Positions 1 through 10,790 of a stretch of DNA of 64,000 nucleotides are shown piece after piece. Numbering within the stretch: the stretch's first letter is position 1; every line of letters begins with the position of its first letter. Under the pieces are notes generated by a model that saw only the letters and a list, made by a program, of their open reading frames with translations, had not been told where the DNA came from and did no database searches. The position numbers and the translations under genes are program-made. The DNA is from Flabesymbios commensalis (taxonomy: Eukaryota > Annelida > Polychaeta > Terebellida > Flabelligeridae): positions 56,406,791 through 56,470,790 of the forward strand of contig OZ024902.1 of the NCBI GenBank assembly GCA_964017125.1, given 5' to 3'.

Positions 1-620
1 AACTATAAAATGCCCTAACTTTTCAACCAGATAACACACAGAGGTGTTTTTAGTGGTTATATCCTGGGTTATCACCCCTTGGGCATCTAGGTCAAATGAC
101 TTATTCAGTTATGTCTGTCACCCCCCGCTTTATCCCTAGTTACCACTTTTGGGAGGAAAGGGTGGTTAAAAATTGAAATAAAAAGTTGTTGCTGGCGATT
201 AAATGGAGGACGTCGAATTTTAAAAAGTGTTTTTATTTTTTTATCCGATGCTAGATACAAATTTTTTGAATGTAGGACAAATAGCTCATAAGTTATGATA
301 ATTATCACCATTTTATCCTATTAACCACTTTTAGTGATGAAAGGGTGGTGAAAAATTATTACAAATGATTTTAATTGATTCTGCAGGTGCTAAAACATAT
401 GTTTGGATACAAAATTTATGCATTTAGATTAAATAGTTTTAGATGTATGAGTAATACGGCCTTCATATAAATGATATTTCCTGTTACTTTGTTTTCTAGT
501 TCAAAGCGACACAATCATGATAAAATCATAAAAAAATGGGTAATTTTTTTTTAGCTTTCTTTCGGACATGCATGTCCAAAATAAGAAATGCGGGAATTTC
601 GTCTCTATATCTCGCTTTGT
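1..620. other. AT-rich non-coding DNA with a short internal duplication
   Basis: No coding region is supported. Two related segments about 180 bp apart (around 139-180 and 320-360) share a CCACTTT...AAGGGTGGT core, so part of the stretch looks like an imperfect tandem duplication. Around 575-615 a short piece containing GAATTTCGTCTCTATATC matches the inner arm of the large palindrome at 42,456-42,824, so it is probably a fragment of that repeat family. Confidence 0.4.
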
Positions 621-624
621 TTGG

Positions 625-849
625 CCAACGTATAAGTAATTCGGCAACCATGATTAAAACAATTTGAATCAAATTCTCGTGTTTTCATGCGGACAATAAG
701 AGAAACTACGAGATTTTTTAACTAATCACGTCATTTATGCAGTGGTGACACGTGATTGGACGGGGCAATTGGGGAACTACCAATCAAATCCCATAGTTGA
801 TAATTCTGACGTCACTGTAAATTAATATGCATGAACCTCCTTCTTAGAG
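625..849 (+). repeat. Dispersed repeat X, copy 1 (left part)
   Basis: This segment is closely similar to 25,878-26,087: both carry the same order of ATTCGGCAACCATGATTAAA, a GTGACAC-TGATTGGACGGGGCA block, CTGACGTCAC, and ATATGCATGAACCTCC. The similarity resumes at 1,495-1,745 versus 26,639-26,905. The repeat is therefore one longer unit, interrupted differently in each copy. No protein is evident and the family is not recognised. Confidence 0.65.
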
Positions 850-1472
850 TGTAACAGGGCCCGATATCTGCCCTACTATGAGTGTCACAAAATTGAATGC
901 CTATAGTGATCAAGGGGTGGACGACCGCTAATGTACAGGCTTCAGATCGGCCCACACCGCGTTGTTCACGTGTTCAGCGTACAGGGCTGTCGATTGTCAG
1001 CTATTCAACAGTATTGTGTATGCCATGTACTCACGTACGTTTTAGTTTTAATGCAGGTACCGGAGTTGTTTCGGGTGGTGAGTGTCCAGACGAGGGGAGT
1101 TCAGAACCTGACGTCAAGGGTGACGGACGTGATCTGACCAACCTGGCGCAGAGGCGTATAAAACCACATGGTGTGGTATCTGACTCGAGAGGAAGAAGAC
1201 TCATGGAGAAGTCAAGATTCCTGCAGGATCCCTAGGGATGAAGAGGATCCAAGACGTGGACAGCGGGTGACAGTGCACCGGACGGGGGCGGACGACGGAG
1301 CTGACGCGGACCACGCATGTAGTACTGGCGAGAGCCGAGGACACACGCTGATGGTAGACGGACGGCGGTACATGGCAAGGATCATCACCGAACATTATTT
1401 GAGTATTATATATAATAAATGTAAATCTGCACACATTCACTGAGTTCGTTGTCTGTTATGCGCTCCTGATCA
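850..1472 (+). mobile_element. Possible solo LTR of an LTR retrotransposon (fossil)
   Basis: The segment starts TGTAACAGGGCCC and can be ended at CTCCTGATCA, giving TG...CA limits. It has a TATAAAA box at 1,157-1,163 and an AATAAA signal at 1,414-1,419, the order expected of U3-R-U5. It is more GC-rich than its surroundings and sits between the two parts of dispersed repeat X. No target-site duplication was found and no internal coding region is present. The LTR call is therefore tentative; it could equally be an unrelated repeat. Confidence 0.3.
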
Positions 1473-1494
1473 TTCTGAATAAATCAACTTTGGG

Positions 1495-1745
1495 ACAATG
1501 AGTTAATAATGGGCCAACGTTGCCAACATTTGAAAAAATACATCGAGCCAGTCAGCGGTGTACCACAGTGTACTGCTTGTTGAAACTGGCCTGTATCAGA
1601 AAAGAGCCACCGGATTATAATTTCATCATCATATAGACCCGATTATCAGTGCATAGGCCTACTCCGGATCAGACCGATCAGACACGTCATTCAGTCACGT
1701 TACCTACTGAGGAAATGTGGAATGGGCGTGGTTTGGAGTGGGAAA
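1495..1745 (+). repeat. Dispersed repeat X, copy 1 (right part)
   Basis: Matches 26,665-26,905 over GGGCCAACG-TGCCAACATTTG, CATCGAGCCAGTCA, TACCACAGTGTACTGCTTG, AGAGCCACCG and GGGCGTGGTTTGGAGT. Together with 625-849 it makes one repeat split by unrelated sequence. Confidence 0.65.
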
Positions 1746-1749
1746 GAAT

Positions 1750-2190
1750 ACCGGTGTAAAGTCTGAAAATATACCCTTCTCAGATTTTACTCGGGTAGAT
1801 TGTGGGCGTCCCAGAATCTACCCCAGGGTAGATCCTGAACTATACCCCCGCGGTAGATTACGGTGGCTCCCAGAATCTACCCCTCCCTCTCAAGATCTAC
1901 CCCTTTATTGTGATAATGAGAAGTGTATTTGGCTCCCAGAATCTGCCCGTCAATCCCGAAATATACCACCCTTTTCAACAACTATATTTGACCCTCCCTG
2001 CATCTTCCCCTCCCAGAATTTACACCCCCTTTCTCTCAGAATATATCTCTCCTCCCCTTTCAACAACTATATGCGAATTTCCTAGAATCTCAGTCACTGA
2101 ATATGTTCCCTTTTTGTAGAAACTACGTGTATATCGTAGAGAATCTACCACTCGCTCCCAGAACTGGAAAATATTCTGGGATCGCATAAT
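1750..2190 (+). repeat. Degenerate AATCTACCCC-rich repeat
   Basis: Variants of CCAGAATCTACCCC and AATATACCCC recur many times here. Related stretches lie at 45,295-45,520 and 46,385-46,510, with a reverse-orientation trace at 48,600-48,720. The shared opening GGTGTAAAGTCTG-AAATATACCC at 1,752 and 45,309 shows that this is one dispersed family, not coincidental low complexity. The open frames across it are by-products of the repeat. Confidence 0.55.
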
Positions 2191-2295
2191 TGTATAGTTA
2201 TTGATACATGGAAGCAGACGACATCGGAGCTTATCGAACTTACATAATAATACATTGAAGCACATTACATTACCAAATACATTGAAGCAACTTGG

Positions 2296-2784
2296 TTGCT
2301 TAGTCGAACGTGGTCACCCGATAGATGGTCTGTTTTCGGACAGAGTGTCCGCACAAACAACGATGTGGAGGGGTGGCACAACCGACTAAAAAATCGTGCC
2401 CATAGGAATATGCCGTTTAACAGGCTGGTAGAAACGCTGGAGGGAGAATCCAGATGGACATCTCTCTCCTGTCGTTTGGTCAGCGAGTCTAAACTGTGCC
2501 GACACCAGCGCCAAAAATATCGACGCCAACAAGGGCGGTACTGTGATTTGTGGCGTCAATATGACGACGGGGAGATCGGTGTAATGAATCTGTTGAGAGC
2601 GTGCGCTCTCATCAACGGGCCACGCGTTAGAACAAAGGTGAAACGATACTGTCCAGTACTGTACAGTTTGTACATTTCCTATGCAAGCTCCTATGCAAGT
2701 TTTGAGCAGTTCAAAACTTTCTTCCGCGTCCGACGCCGTTCCGATCTTTCCCCACGTCCTGCAACGTCTACAACGAGCCTGTAG
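2296..2784 (+). mobile_element. MULE-type transposase, C-terminal fragment
   Basis: The translated product contains SVRTNNDVEGWHNRLKNR followed by a basic Q/R/K-rich helix (SESKLCRHQRQKYRRQQGR). This resembles the conserved C-terminal region of FLYWCH-associated Mutator-like transposases found in many invertebrate genomes: the RTNN-EGWH-LN signature, then a helix ending near LW-QY. The zinc finger and the catalytic DDE core upstream are absent, so only the tail of the transposase survives. No terminal inverted repeats were identified. The family call rests on recalled motifs. Confidence 0.6.
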
Positions 2785-3022
2785 CTCGTCTTCAACGCGA
2801 ACAACATCGGCTGTTTCACGTGAGACCACTTTTTGACGTTTTTTTGACGTGATTAAGCCGTCAAGTGCTGTCTGACCAGGGCTTTAACATATGTTCTCTA
2901 AGTAATCAACGGATAAAGATAAAGGTATACTACATTGACCGCTAATGATATTAATGTACCCCCGAAGTAATGATATTTAACTTTCCAGAGACTAACTGAA
3001 CCAAATACCAGACACTACAACC

Positions 3023-3433
3023 ATGGCTTTAGGTATTCAAGTTATTGTACTCACATTGTCATTGAGGTATTCATGTAGGTATTCTTTGTCAGCTGACGAA
3101 GTAACTGAATATAGTGTAGGATTTGTCCAATTGGCAAGTGAACGCTTCAGCCCAAAAAGCATGACGCACATAAATCATCTATTGGCATATGCTATGCCAA
3201 TCAAACGACCGAGCTGCATAGGTCAGTTCAGGTATATTACACTTCTCTATGAAAAAGCTCTTCATTCGTGCATAAAACGAAATATTCATGAAACAAGGAA
3301 AGAGAGCTATTTAGGTTTGTGCGGAATGCTTCGTGTGTTTGAAAAAACATTTTTCGAGAACCACCTGGTTTGCATTAAAGGTTTTCATCATGTTCATCGG
3401 AGCTCACATTCACTTGGACATTCTGTATTTTAA
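3023..3433 (+). CDS. Hypothetical ORF, 136 aa
   Basis: The ORF opens with ATG in a good vertebrate-style start context (ACAACCATGG) and reads 136 codons. The N terminus (MALGIQVIVLTLSLRYSC) is hydrophobic and could be a weak signal peptide. The rest has scattered cysteines and no domain I recognise. It lies upstream of, and on the same strand as, the decayed lectin/LDLa/LRR receptor, so it could be a leader exon of that gene or simply a chance frame. No convincing splice donor was identified at its end. Confidence 0.22.
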   Translation: MALGIQVIVLTLSLRYSCRYSLSADEVTEYSVGFVQLASERFSPKSMTHINHLLAYAMPIKRPSCIGQFRYITLLYEKALHSCIKRNIHETRKESYLGLCGMLRVFEKTFFENHLVCIKGFHHVHRSSHSLGHSVF

Positions 3434-3435
3434 GC

Positions 3436-4170
3436 TGCCGTGGAGCAAAGAAGGCTGCAAGGAGCATGGAATGGGTATCGCTTTGAAAGACAACACCACT
3501 AAAAATATTAGGAATCGTTATTGTGGTCGATTACCACAATAACGACGTCGCTTACTTGCCATTTCCGTTTTTATCAATTGGATCAGAAAACATGTGTGGC
3601 GGCCATTTTAAAATTCGCCAAATCTCATAACTCTACCTATCTTGTACAAACGGCAGTGAGGTAACATTCACATATTCAATCCCATCGTGTGCTAAACATA
3701 TTGTTGAGATTCAAGACAGACGCTTTCAAATGTTTCACAATTATGTATTTTTTACTGATGGAGACAAAAAGCTTTTATTAACACGAGCGAAAATCAGGAT
3801 GACTGGTTTAGGAATTAAAGAAAAAACATTGCCATGTGATGTGTACTTTACTGTTATTTGCAAATAAGTGGGCGCCAAGAAGGCTCGACGTTGTCCAAAA
3901 AAAGGTGAGTATAGATTTGTGTTATATATATTTTTTATTATTCATTACATGCATGATGTTGACATTGAGACTATACGAGAGCCTTAAACACCATTTTGCT
4001 TAGTGGACTGTATTTGATTATTCATTATGGTGTTGACAATGAGACAATGAGCATGCATGCCGGCAGATGAAACTTGATCATTATTCATAATGCATAAAAC
4101 ATAGGCATATGATTGTTTGCACAGCTAACCCATGTTTGCCTAATATAATATAACTATGATGTAGATTTAG
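3436..4170. other. Non-coding stretch, nothing recognised
   Basis: AT-rich DNA with no domain-bearing frame. Two similar pieces around 3,935-3,965 and 4,015-4,045 (TATTCATTA...ATG-TGTTGACA-TGAGAC) form a small local duplication. Confidence 0.3.
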
Positions 4171-4171
4171 T

Positions 4172-4555
4172 ATGTTTAAAAATAATGGAACCTCCAATGC
4201 ATTAAAAAAATATTATTTTATAACTATATGGTTTGATTTACTGATGATACTGGAATTGAGGATCTGGAAAAATTATAAAGCTTCATTGTCCCGATTTGCC
4301 CATATTAAAACTGGAAACATAATACTTGCAGGAGACTTTACCTTGGGTAACACCAATTGGGAAGTACCAGTTTTTATTCCAAATTCTAATGACGCTGCAC
4401 TACATACTGTACTTTTAGGCATTAGGCCTACAACAGACTTCTCTCTCTCCCAGCTAAACTTAAATCCAACCAGAGGTGAGCGTATTTTGGAATTGTTTTT
4501 GACAAACAGCCCAAATGCTTTGAACAGAATAGAAGTAATAATTAATTATTGCTAA
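4172..4555 (+). mobile_element. LINE endonuclease fragment (CR1/L2/Jockey-like)
   Basis: The frame contains NIILAGDFTLGNTNWEVP, then about 45 residues later NPTRGERILELFLTNSP. These match the GDFN-P-IDW and PTR--NILDLVLTN motifs of the apurinic-type endonuclease of CR1/L2/Jockey-like LINEs. Only the C-terminal half of the endonuclease is present and no reverse transcriptase follows, so this is an isolated fragment. Clade assignment is not possible from this piece. Confidence 0.65.
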
Positions 4556-5068
4556 TATTGATATCAAATTCAAAATTAATACACAAAAACCCAGGAAACT
4601 CCTGCAGTAAGAAAACAGACATGACAAAATTTAGGAACAGAATAAAAGCATTGTGGTTGTAAATGATGCCATCAATTTCCAGTGGTCTATAAAAGGTACC
4701 AAAGTGCATCGTTTGATGCCCCTTTATGTCATTTTTACACCAAAGAATTCGCTTCCAACAGATGATATATATCTTTATCAACAGATATGAAGACTTTCCC
4801 CACCCTTCACAATTCTGTCCTTTCTGAATATCGCGAAATTTGATGGAAAAATGTCCGAGGACAAAATGTTTGGCTTAAGCCACGACTCTGTGCCGATAAT
4901 GATATCTGCTTTTATTCTAGTTGACATTTCTGCCAAATCTGCCTTTTTATTTGCTACTCATTGGCTATTTATAACCAAAATTGTCGTTGGGGTGTCACAT
5001 CTCTTTTTATTTTCTGCCTATGTATTTTTAAACTCTAGTTGGATAATAATGTACATCTCTCGCTCCAG

Positions 5069-5243
5069 ATTGACATTGTGGAAAAGTGCCAAGGAACATT
5101 GCCACATGAAAGGGGATAATTTACCTTCATTTATCACTAGCTCAGACGTGAAAACACTGGGATTTTTTGTAAAAAACAAAATTCTTCCAGCCGGATGGCA
5201 GTCTATAGCAGACATGATGTATATAGGATACCAGAGGGAGCAG
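5069..5243 (+). pseudogene. C-type lectin domain exon (first half) of a decayed receptor
   Basis: Preceded by CGCTCCAG at the acceptor and followed by CAG|GTAGGC, this 175-nt exon encodes LTLWKSAKEHCHMKGDNLP and ends at MMYIGYQREQ. That is the W--A---C---G--L-S start and the W/Y-IG- middle of a C-type lectin fold. It ends in phase 0 and joins in phase with the next exon at 5,565, restoring a continuous lectin domain. The splice sites and the matching phase argue that it was once a functional exon. A decoy copy of a palindromic MITE fills much of the intron (5,373-5,480). Confidence 0.6.
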
Positions 5244-5372
5244 GTAGGCATAAGTCACTTATTTTCAAAGTGTTTTTATTTTTATGACAATACAATTATT
5301 GCATGGCATAATAATAATTATATAAGGCAACAAGATTACATACATGTGTGAATGCTTGTATGAATGCGTGCG

Positions 5373-5480
5373 CCCAGTAAACACAACACATTTGTATAAC
5401 ATTTATACAACGTCGGCCCAACGTCTTCTACGTTGGTCCAACATTGTACAAATGTTATACAACTGTTCTGTGTTTACTGG
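5373..5480. mobile_element. Palindromic MITE (CCCAGTAAACAC family)
   Basis: Starts CCCAGTAAACACA and ends TGTGTTTACTGG, with the interior folding on itself: CATTTGTATAAC near the left end pairs with GTTATACAAATG-type sequence on the right, around a CGTCTTCTACG centre. The whole element is one hairpin of about 108 bp lying in the intron of the lectin-domain gene. It is followed by a poly-G tract. Confidence 0.75.
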
Positions 5481-5564
5481 TGGGGGGGGGGGGGTGCGTC
5501 CCATGGATGCGTGCGTGTGCTTGCTTGAGTGCGCGAATCAAGTTGACGCTTCTACTGTTTTTAG

Positions 5565-6163
5565 TTTCATTCAAGCTGGGATGATGGCAGTCAAGTCGCA
5601 TACATGATCTGGGTCAGAGAAAATAAAAGTGATCATTCTGCTTTAAATTATACAGTCATTCAGAGACTAACAAATCGCAAAGGTCATAAAACAAATCATT
5701 CGCAAAACCTGGAGTTTCACAACAAATCTTTACATAATCAGACAGAGCACACTTGGTGTACAGGTTTAGTTTTTACTCCACATGGTCGCATTTATGTGTG
5801 ATTGCAATAGATTGTGACTTAAAGATAAACGCATCGTTTTTCTGTCAACACACATCACAACAAGATGCCATTTCGTCCCACACCATTGGTAGTGCTTACA
5901 GTCGGATAGTTGGTTATTGGGAGATAATAGACTGTGACAGTGGCTGGGCGCATATCGGCCAGTATTGTTTCTTGATGATTGAACAAAATCAATACCTGTC
6001 ATGGAAAGGAGCTAATAGAATGTGTCATAATCACTCAAATGCTGCTCTTGTGAATATTATAAATACTAGTAATGAATCTGACTTTGTTTTGTCTACTCAC
6101 AATTTGAAAAATATGTTTTTCTTTCCTGAATACCATGGGCAGAAATACAAAAAGGAAGTCTAA
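5565..6163 (+). pseudogene. C-type lectin domains (end of first, most of second), frameshifted
   Basis: After the acceptor CTGTTTTTAG the frame reads FHSSWDDGSQVAYMIWV, the W-W-DGS-V-Y--W motif of C-type lectins, and then WCTGLVFTPHGRIYV. The domain end (IDCDLKINASFFCQH) is in another frame, with a short repeated GTGATTG/GATTGTG patch at about 5,796-5,815 that looks like a small insertion-duplication. A second lectin domain follows (GWAHIGQYCFLMIEQNQ, LSWKGANRMCHNHSNAALV) and peters out near 6,160. Because the frame change falls inside a conserved domain with no possible intron, this copy appears non-functional, unless it is an assembly error. Confidence 0.6.
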
Positions 6164-6419
6164 TAATTCTAATCCTCAATTAGCTTCCTACCTAAACTTA
6201 TGCAAACAGTTCTTGGCCCAAAAAAAGATCTTCTGATTCCCTAAAACTGAAACCGTTGCGAGATCTAAGCAAAAACGTAACGATGTTACTGAGAGAAATT
6301 CCCTGGCCCATACAGATGTATACTGAAGACTGTTCTAAGTATATATACAATTGATTACTCAATAATTCCAACAGCGTGCTATCAATTGAGACATATCGCG
6401 CACCTTGTTTGCTAGAAAG

Positions 6420-7072
6420 ATGTCATTCGTGCGAAGTCAACATGCCACCATATTCACTATGCTTGCATAGATGGGACTTGTATTCTCAGCGAGTAGCTTT
6501 GTGATGGAATTAAGGACTGCTACCAGGGCGATGATGAGTTGAATTGTGAACAAATCCACTACCTGACTGTCGAGGACCTGCAACATCTACAGCATAACAG
6601 CTGGTGGCTTTATTCTACAATTTGTTCAATTGTGTCGCTTACACTAAATGGGTCATCTAACTGTATAATGCCGCACTCTGTGTGTGACAATATACCTGAA
6701 ATATCACTCGAAACGTTATTTTGTCATTATGGACACAAGTCGCATATTACGACACACAATGTGTCAGACTTACATAATCAAAATTTGTTTTTGAATAGCG
6801 CAATTTATAAAAGGTGTATCTCAAAATACAGATAAAATTGATAGTGAATTATGCGAGATCATACAATGTTCATCTATGTTCTGATGTGACAACAGCTACT
6901 GTTTTCCCATTTACTTAGTGATTGTCCATATCAATCTGATAAGGTTTTATGTGAGGACACATCATGTATAGAGGAGAACAGAGATGTCTGCCAGATTACT
7001 TAATCTGTGACGGTAAGGTGGATTGTATGTATTCTTCTGATGATGAGTTTAGTTGTAAACTGTGTCCGCCCA
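6420..7072 (+). pseudogene. LDL-receptor class A modules of the decayed receptor
   Basis: Two LDLa-like modules can be read. At about 6,511-6,551 the frame gives DGIKDCYQGDDELNCEQ, the calcium-binding D-DC-DGSDE-C signature; the preceding LC sits out of frame by one base. At 6,964-7,056 the frame gives EQRCLPDYLICDGKVDC then SSDDEFSC, a well preserved C-terminal half. Between them the sequence is interrupted by stops. LDLa modules followed by LRRs and a 7TM domain are the layout of GRL101/relaxin-receptor-like GPCRs. Here C-type lectin domains precede them. Confidence 0.6.
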
Positions 7073-7876
7073 CGTGCAACTGTTCAAGTTATACCATACT
7101 ATGTTTTGATTCGCCACCAGCAAATTATATTGCACCTTTTAAAGCTTTTTTTTCAGATACGAAATTGAATCTCATACAGAGTCATATCGGGCAACTAGTG
7201 TAGTGTTCTTAGATATTTCTTATTGCAATATTACAAATCATCTGTACAACATTTCAACACATTCATTAATTATTTATAACATAAGTAATAACTAGTTAGA
7301 TACTTTGAATTGGACGTTATTTTTCACACTGAAACACATAAACACTATAGACGCCTCACATAACAACATTGAAAATATATTTCCATAGAGACCCGTCAGT
7401 TTTGAGATGAGTCTAATTACACTATTTTTATCATACAATAAGATATCTGTATTTAGAAAAGCGATGTTTAATAATTTGCAGAGTTTAGAATTCATAAATA
7501 TAGAGCATAATTGCCTGAAATTTGTTCAACGTGGTATGTTGAATATTTTGTCCAGTGTTAGGTTTATCCATTCACCAGAGACTGTTGTTTGCTGCTTAAC
7601 GGCTACTTTTGAATTGAAATGTTCTGTGGATAATAATGAAATTGTTCCAGGAAACGATTGTATAATTTACAGTAGCAGGTACTTGCGTATACAATGGGAC
7701 GTGTTAGCTGTTGTTGGAATATTTTGTTGTATTTTCGTTGTATTGTATCATGCTTTTCTTATAACTGCGACCACAACGTTTTTTATTTTAAAAATAACGT
7801 CATACGGTTTGGTTGTTTCTGGATCCTTGTTCACAATTATGAGGGATGTGTGCTTAATTTTGAAAACACTTTTTAG
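7060..7876 (+). pseudogene. LRR region and first membrane segment of the decayed receptor
   Basis: An LRRNT-like cysteine cluster (CKLCPPTCNCSSYTILCFD) is followed by weak LRRs with stops, then an intact frame 7,407-7,876. The intact frame holds LFLSYNKISVFRKAMFNNL, SLEFINIEHNCLKFVQRGM and a cysteine-flanked cap (VVCCLTATFELKCSVD). It leads into YLRIQWDVLAVVGIFCCIFV, which resembles TM1 of LRR-bearing GPCRs, and further hydrophobic sequence. Coding similarity stops at about 7,876, where repetitive DNA begins with a hairpin (AGCTCCCGCCGTCACC...GGTGAGACGGAGGGAGCT). The break in the receptor looks like an insertion there. Confidence 0.55.
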
Positions 7877-8430
7877 CTCCCGCCGTCACCGTAGGTGAGA
7901 CGGAGGGAGCTATGGATTCTACCTCCGTTTTTTTTGCCTCTTCTTTTGCCTATAACTTTGTAAGAAAATAAGCTAGGATAACAATTTTTGGTATGTGGGT
8001 TACTTCAAGGTGGAGAATGGACAGGTTAAAATATTTTTAATCTGAATTCAATACGCAAGGTCGCAGAGGAGAAAATGATGATGTTACGGCGTTGGGCCGT
8101 CCGTAAACAATTCGTTTCCGGAGCATATCTCTGAAAGTACTTGTCGGATTGTCTTCAAATTTTACACACAACACCCCTAGGGGGTCTAGTTGTGCCTTTT
8201 GGGGTATTTGAACTTTGACCTACTTCTGGTTCAGAACTACGACCTATTTAGTCGTTTTGACGCGCACTTCGTTTCCAGAGCAGATCTCGAAAAGTACTGG
8301 GCCGATGACAGTCATATTGCACATACATGTTCTCTAAGGTCCCTAGTTGTGCCTTTTCAGGTTTTTGGACCTTGACCTTGAAGTTGACCCAGCACTTTGA
8401 CCTAATTTATAACATCGGTAAATCCGACTG
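7877..8430 (+). repeat. Interspersed repeat beginning with a hairpin
   Basis: Starts with the AGCTCCC...GGGAGCT hairpin (7,876-7,912) and contains two related segments: GTTTCCGGAGCATATCTC at about 8,115 and GTTTCCAGAGCAGATCTC at about 8,271, each followed by AAAGTACT and then CTAG-TGTGCCTTTT. The unit is therefore about 155 bp, duplicated. A CTTGACCTTGAAGTTGACC tract closes it. This is probably part of the element whose satellite follows. Confidence 0.5.
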
Positions 8431-10560
8431 AAAGATTTTGCGAAATATCATGAAAACCGCTCAAGATAGCTACACTATTACTATAAAACAAATTGTGAGG
8501 TTTCAGGAGAGGATGCATCTTGAAAAATTTCAAGTTGATAAAATACAAAATGGCCGCCTATCGGCCATTATTCATCTCGACAGGCCTGATATTGTGGAAT
8601 ATCATGAAAACCGCTCAAAATAGCTACACCATTAATATCAAATAAATTGTAAGGTTTCAGGAGAGGATGCATCTTGAAAAATTTCAAGTTTATAAAATTC
8701 AAAATGGCCGCCTATCGGCCATTATTCACCTCGACAGGCCTGATATTGTGGAATATCATGAAAACCGCTCAAGATATCTACACCATTACTATAAAACAAA
8801 TTGTAAGGTTTCAGGAGAGGATGCATTTTGAAAAAAATTCAACTCGTCCAAGTTCAAAATGGCCGCCAATCGGCCATTATTCACTTTCACATGGCCGTTA
8901 TTTGGTAAACAGTGCTAGATGGCTAGACCATTACTATAAAACAAAATGTGTGATTACAGGAGAGTCATGAAAAAATTCGACTCGATAAAATTCAAAATGG
9001 TCGTTTATCGGCCATTATTCACTTTCACATGGCCGATATTTGGTCAGCCGTTCTAGATGGCTAGACCATTACTATAAAACGAAATGTGAGATTTCAGATG
9101 AGGATGAATCTTGAAAAAAATTGACTTGATCAAATTTAAAATGGCCGCCTTTTCGGCCATTATTCATTTTCACATGGCTGATATTTGGTAAACCGTGCTA
9201 GATGGCTAGACCATTACCTGATTACTATAAAACAAAGTGTGAGTTTTCGGGGGAGGATGCACCCTGAAAATTTTTAACTTACGAATTCAAAATGGCCGAC
9301 AATCAGCATTATTTACCTCGATAGGCCTTATATCAGGTAAACCGTGCTAGATAGCTAGACCATTACTATAAAACAAAATGTGACGTTTCGAGAGAGGATG
9401 CCTTTTAAAAACTTTCGACTCAATCAAATTCAAAATGGCCGCCTATCGGCCACTATTTACTTTCACATTGCTGATATTTGTTAAACCGTGTTAGATAGCT
9501 GGACCATTACTATAAAACAAAATGTGAGATTACAAGAGAGGATGCATCTTGAAAAAAATTGACTCAATCAAATTCAAAATGGCCACCTATCGGCCATTAT
9601 TCACTTTCACATAGCCGTTTTTTGGTAACCGTACTAGATGGCTAGACCATTACTATAAAACAAAATGTGAGATTTCAGGAGAGGATGCATCTTGAAAAAT
9701 TTTGCCTTGATCAAATTCAAAATGGCCTATCGGCCATTATTCACTTTGGGCGGGGGCCCTAGGGTAGTGGTTAGCACCGCTGCCTTTCACGTCAGAGTCC
9801 GGGGTTCGGTTCCCGGTCTCGGCGGTTTGAAAGAAAACAAAATTGTTTCTTCCCCATCCACGTGTGAAAGTTAGTATTGTGGGGAGCCTCCGTGACCGAG
9901 AGGTAGCGTGCTCGGCCTCAGACCGCCAGGGCTCGAATTTCGAATCCTGTGTCTGGAGGACAGTGTCATCTCAATCATCTCACCATCCTCAGGAGGTTCT
10001 CCTGGCCCAGTTTAGCCTATATGTGCACAAAGGTGGCCTAAAGCCCGATTCATTTCATTTCATTATTCACTTTCACATGGGCGATATTTGGTAAACCGTG
10101 CTAGATGGCTAGACCATTACTATAGAATGAAATGTGAGATTTCAGCTGAGGATGCATCTTGGAAAAGTTCGACTTGATCAAATTCAAAATGGCCGCCTTT
10201 AGGCCATGATTCACTTTCACATGGCCGATATTTGGTAAACCTTGCTAGATAGCTAGACGATTACTATAGAATGAAATGTGGCATTTCAGCTGAGGATGCA
10301 TCTTGAAAAATTATGACTCGATCAAATGCAAAATGGCCCCCTATCGGCCATTATTTACTTTCACATGCCCAATATTTTGCAAACTGTGTTAGATGTTAGT
10401 CCATTACTATAAAACAAAATTTGAGGTTTCGGGGGTGGATGCACCCTAAGTTTTTAACTAATTTATATCGAATTCAAAATGACCGTAAATCAGCTATTAG
10501 TGACCTCGATTGGCCTGATATCGGGTAAACCGTGCCAGATAGGTAGACCATTACTGGGAT
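8430..10560 (+). repeat. Satellite array, about 145-bp unit, 14 copies
   Basis: Each unit contains AAAATGGCCGCCTATCGGCC, then TTTCACATGGCCGATATTTG, then GCTAGACCATTACTATAAAA, and GAGAGGATGCATCTTGAAAAA. The ACTATAAAAC block recurs near 8,474, 8,628, 8,782, 8,934, 9,072, 9,223, 9,366, 9,508, 9,652, 10,118 (variant), 10,264 (variant), 10,407 and 10,550 (truncated), i.e. every 138-154 bp. A SINE sits between two units. The array lies between the two membrane parts of the decayed receptor. Short frames here are repeat artefacts. Confidence 0.85.
9748..10060 (+). mobile_element. Two-headed (dimeric) tRNA-derived SINE, full-length copy
   Basis: A 13-bp target-site duplication, CATTATTCACTTT, flanks the element at 9,735-9,747 and 10,061-10,073, and the target is a satellite unit. 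The 313-bp body has two tRNA-like heads. Head 1 has TAGTGGTTAGCACCG (A-box-like) and GGTTCGGTTCC (B box, 9,803-9,813). Head 2 has GACCGAGAGGTAGCGTGCTC (A-box-like) and ATTTCGAATCC (B-box-like, about 9,937-9,947). A shared 3' body (CAGGAGGTTCTCCTGGCCC ... TGCACAAAGGTGGCC) ends in a short CATTT repeat. A second whole copy lies at 36,644-36,955. Confidence 0.85.
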
Positions 10561-10790
10561 ACTGATTAGGATAATTAATTTCAATGGAGGTTTGCAATCT
10601 CTGACAGACTGTCTAGTTCTTATCTTACTCTTAGACTGGGCTTCTTAGACCTAGTTGTCTTGCGTCTTGATTTTTGACCTAGCCTAGGACTACAATAATA
10701 ACCCTACACAAAATTGCTTAAATCAAATTCTAATTCGGAGCGGGAGCTCCTGGACTTATGTAGTCTTGTTCCATTTAGACATCACTGCCG

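Noticed and set aside
9748-9825. A genuine tRNA gene
   Set aside because: The A and B boxes belong to a SINE head; the cloverleaf is degenerate and the unit sits inside a mobile element with target duplications.
8430-10560. CRISPR-like regular repeats
   Set aside because: The whole 145-bp unit is repeated, with no unique spacers, in an intron-bearing animal genome; it is a satellite.
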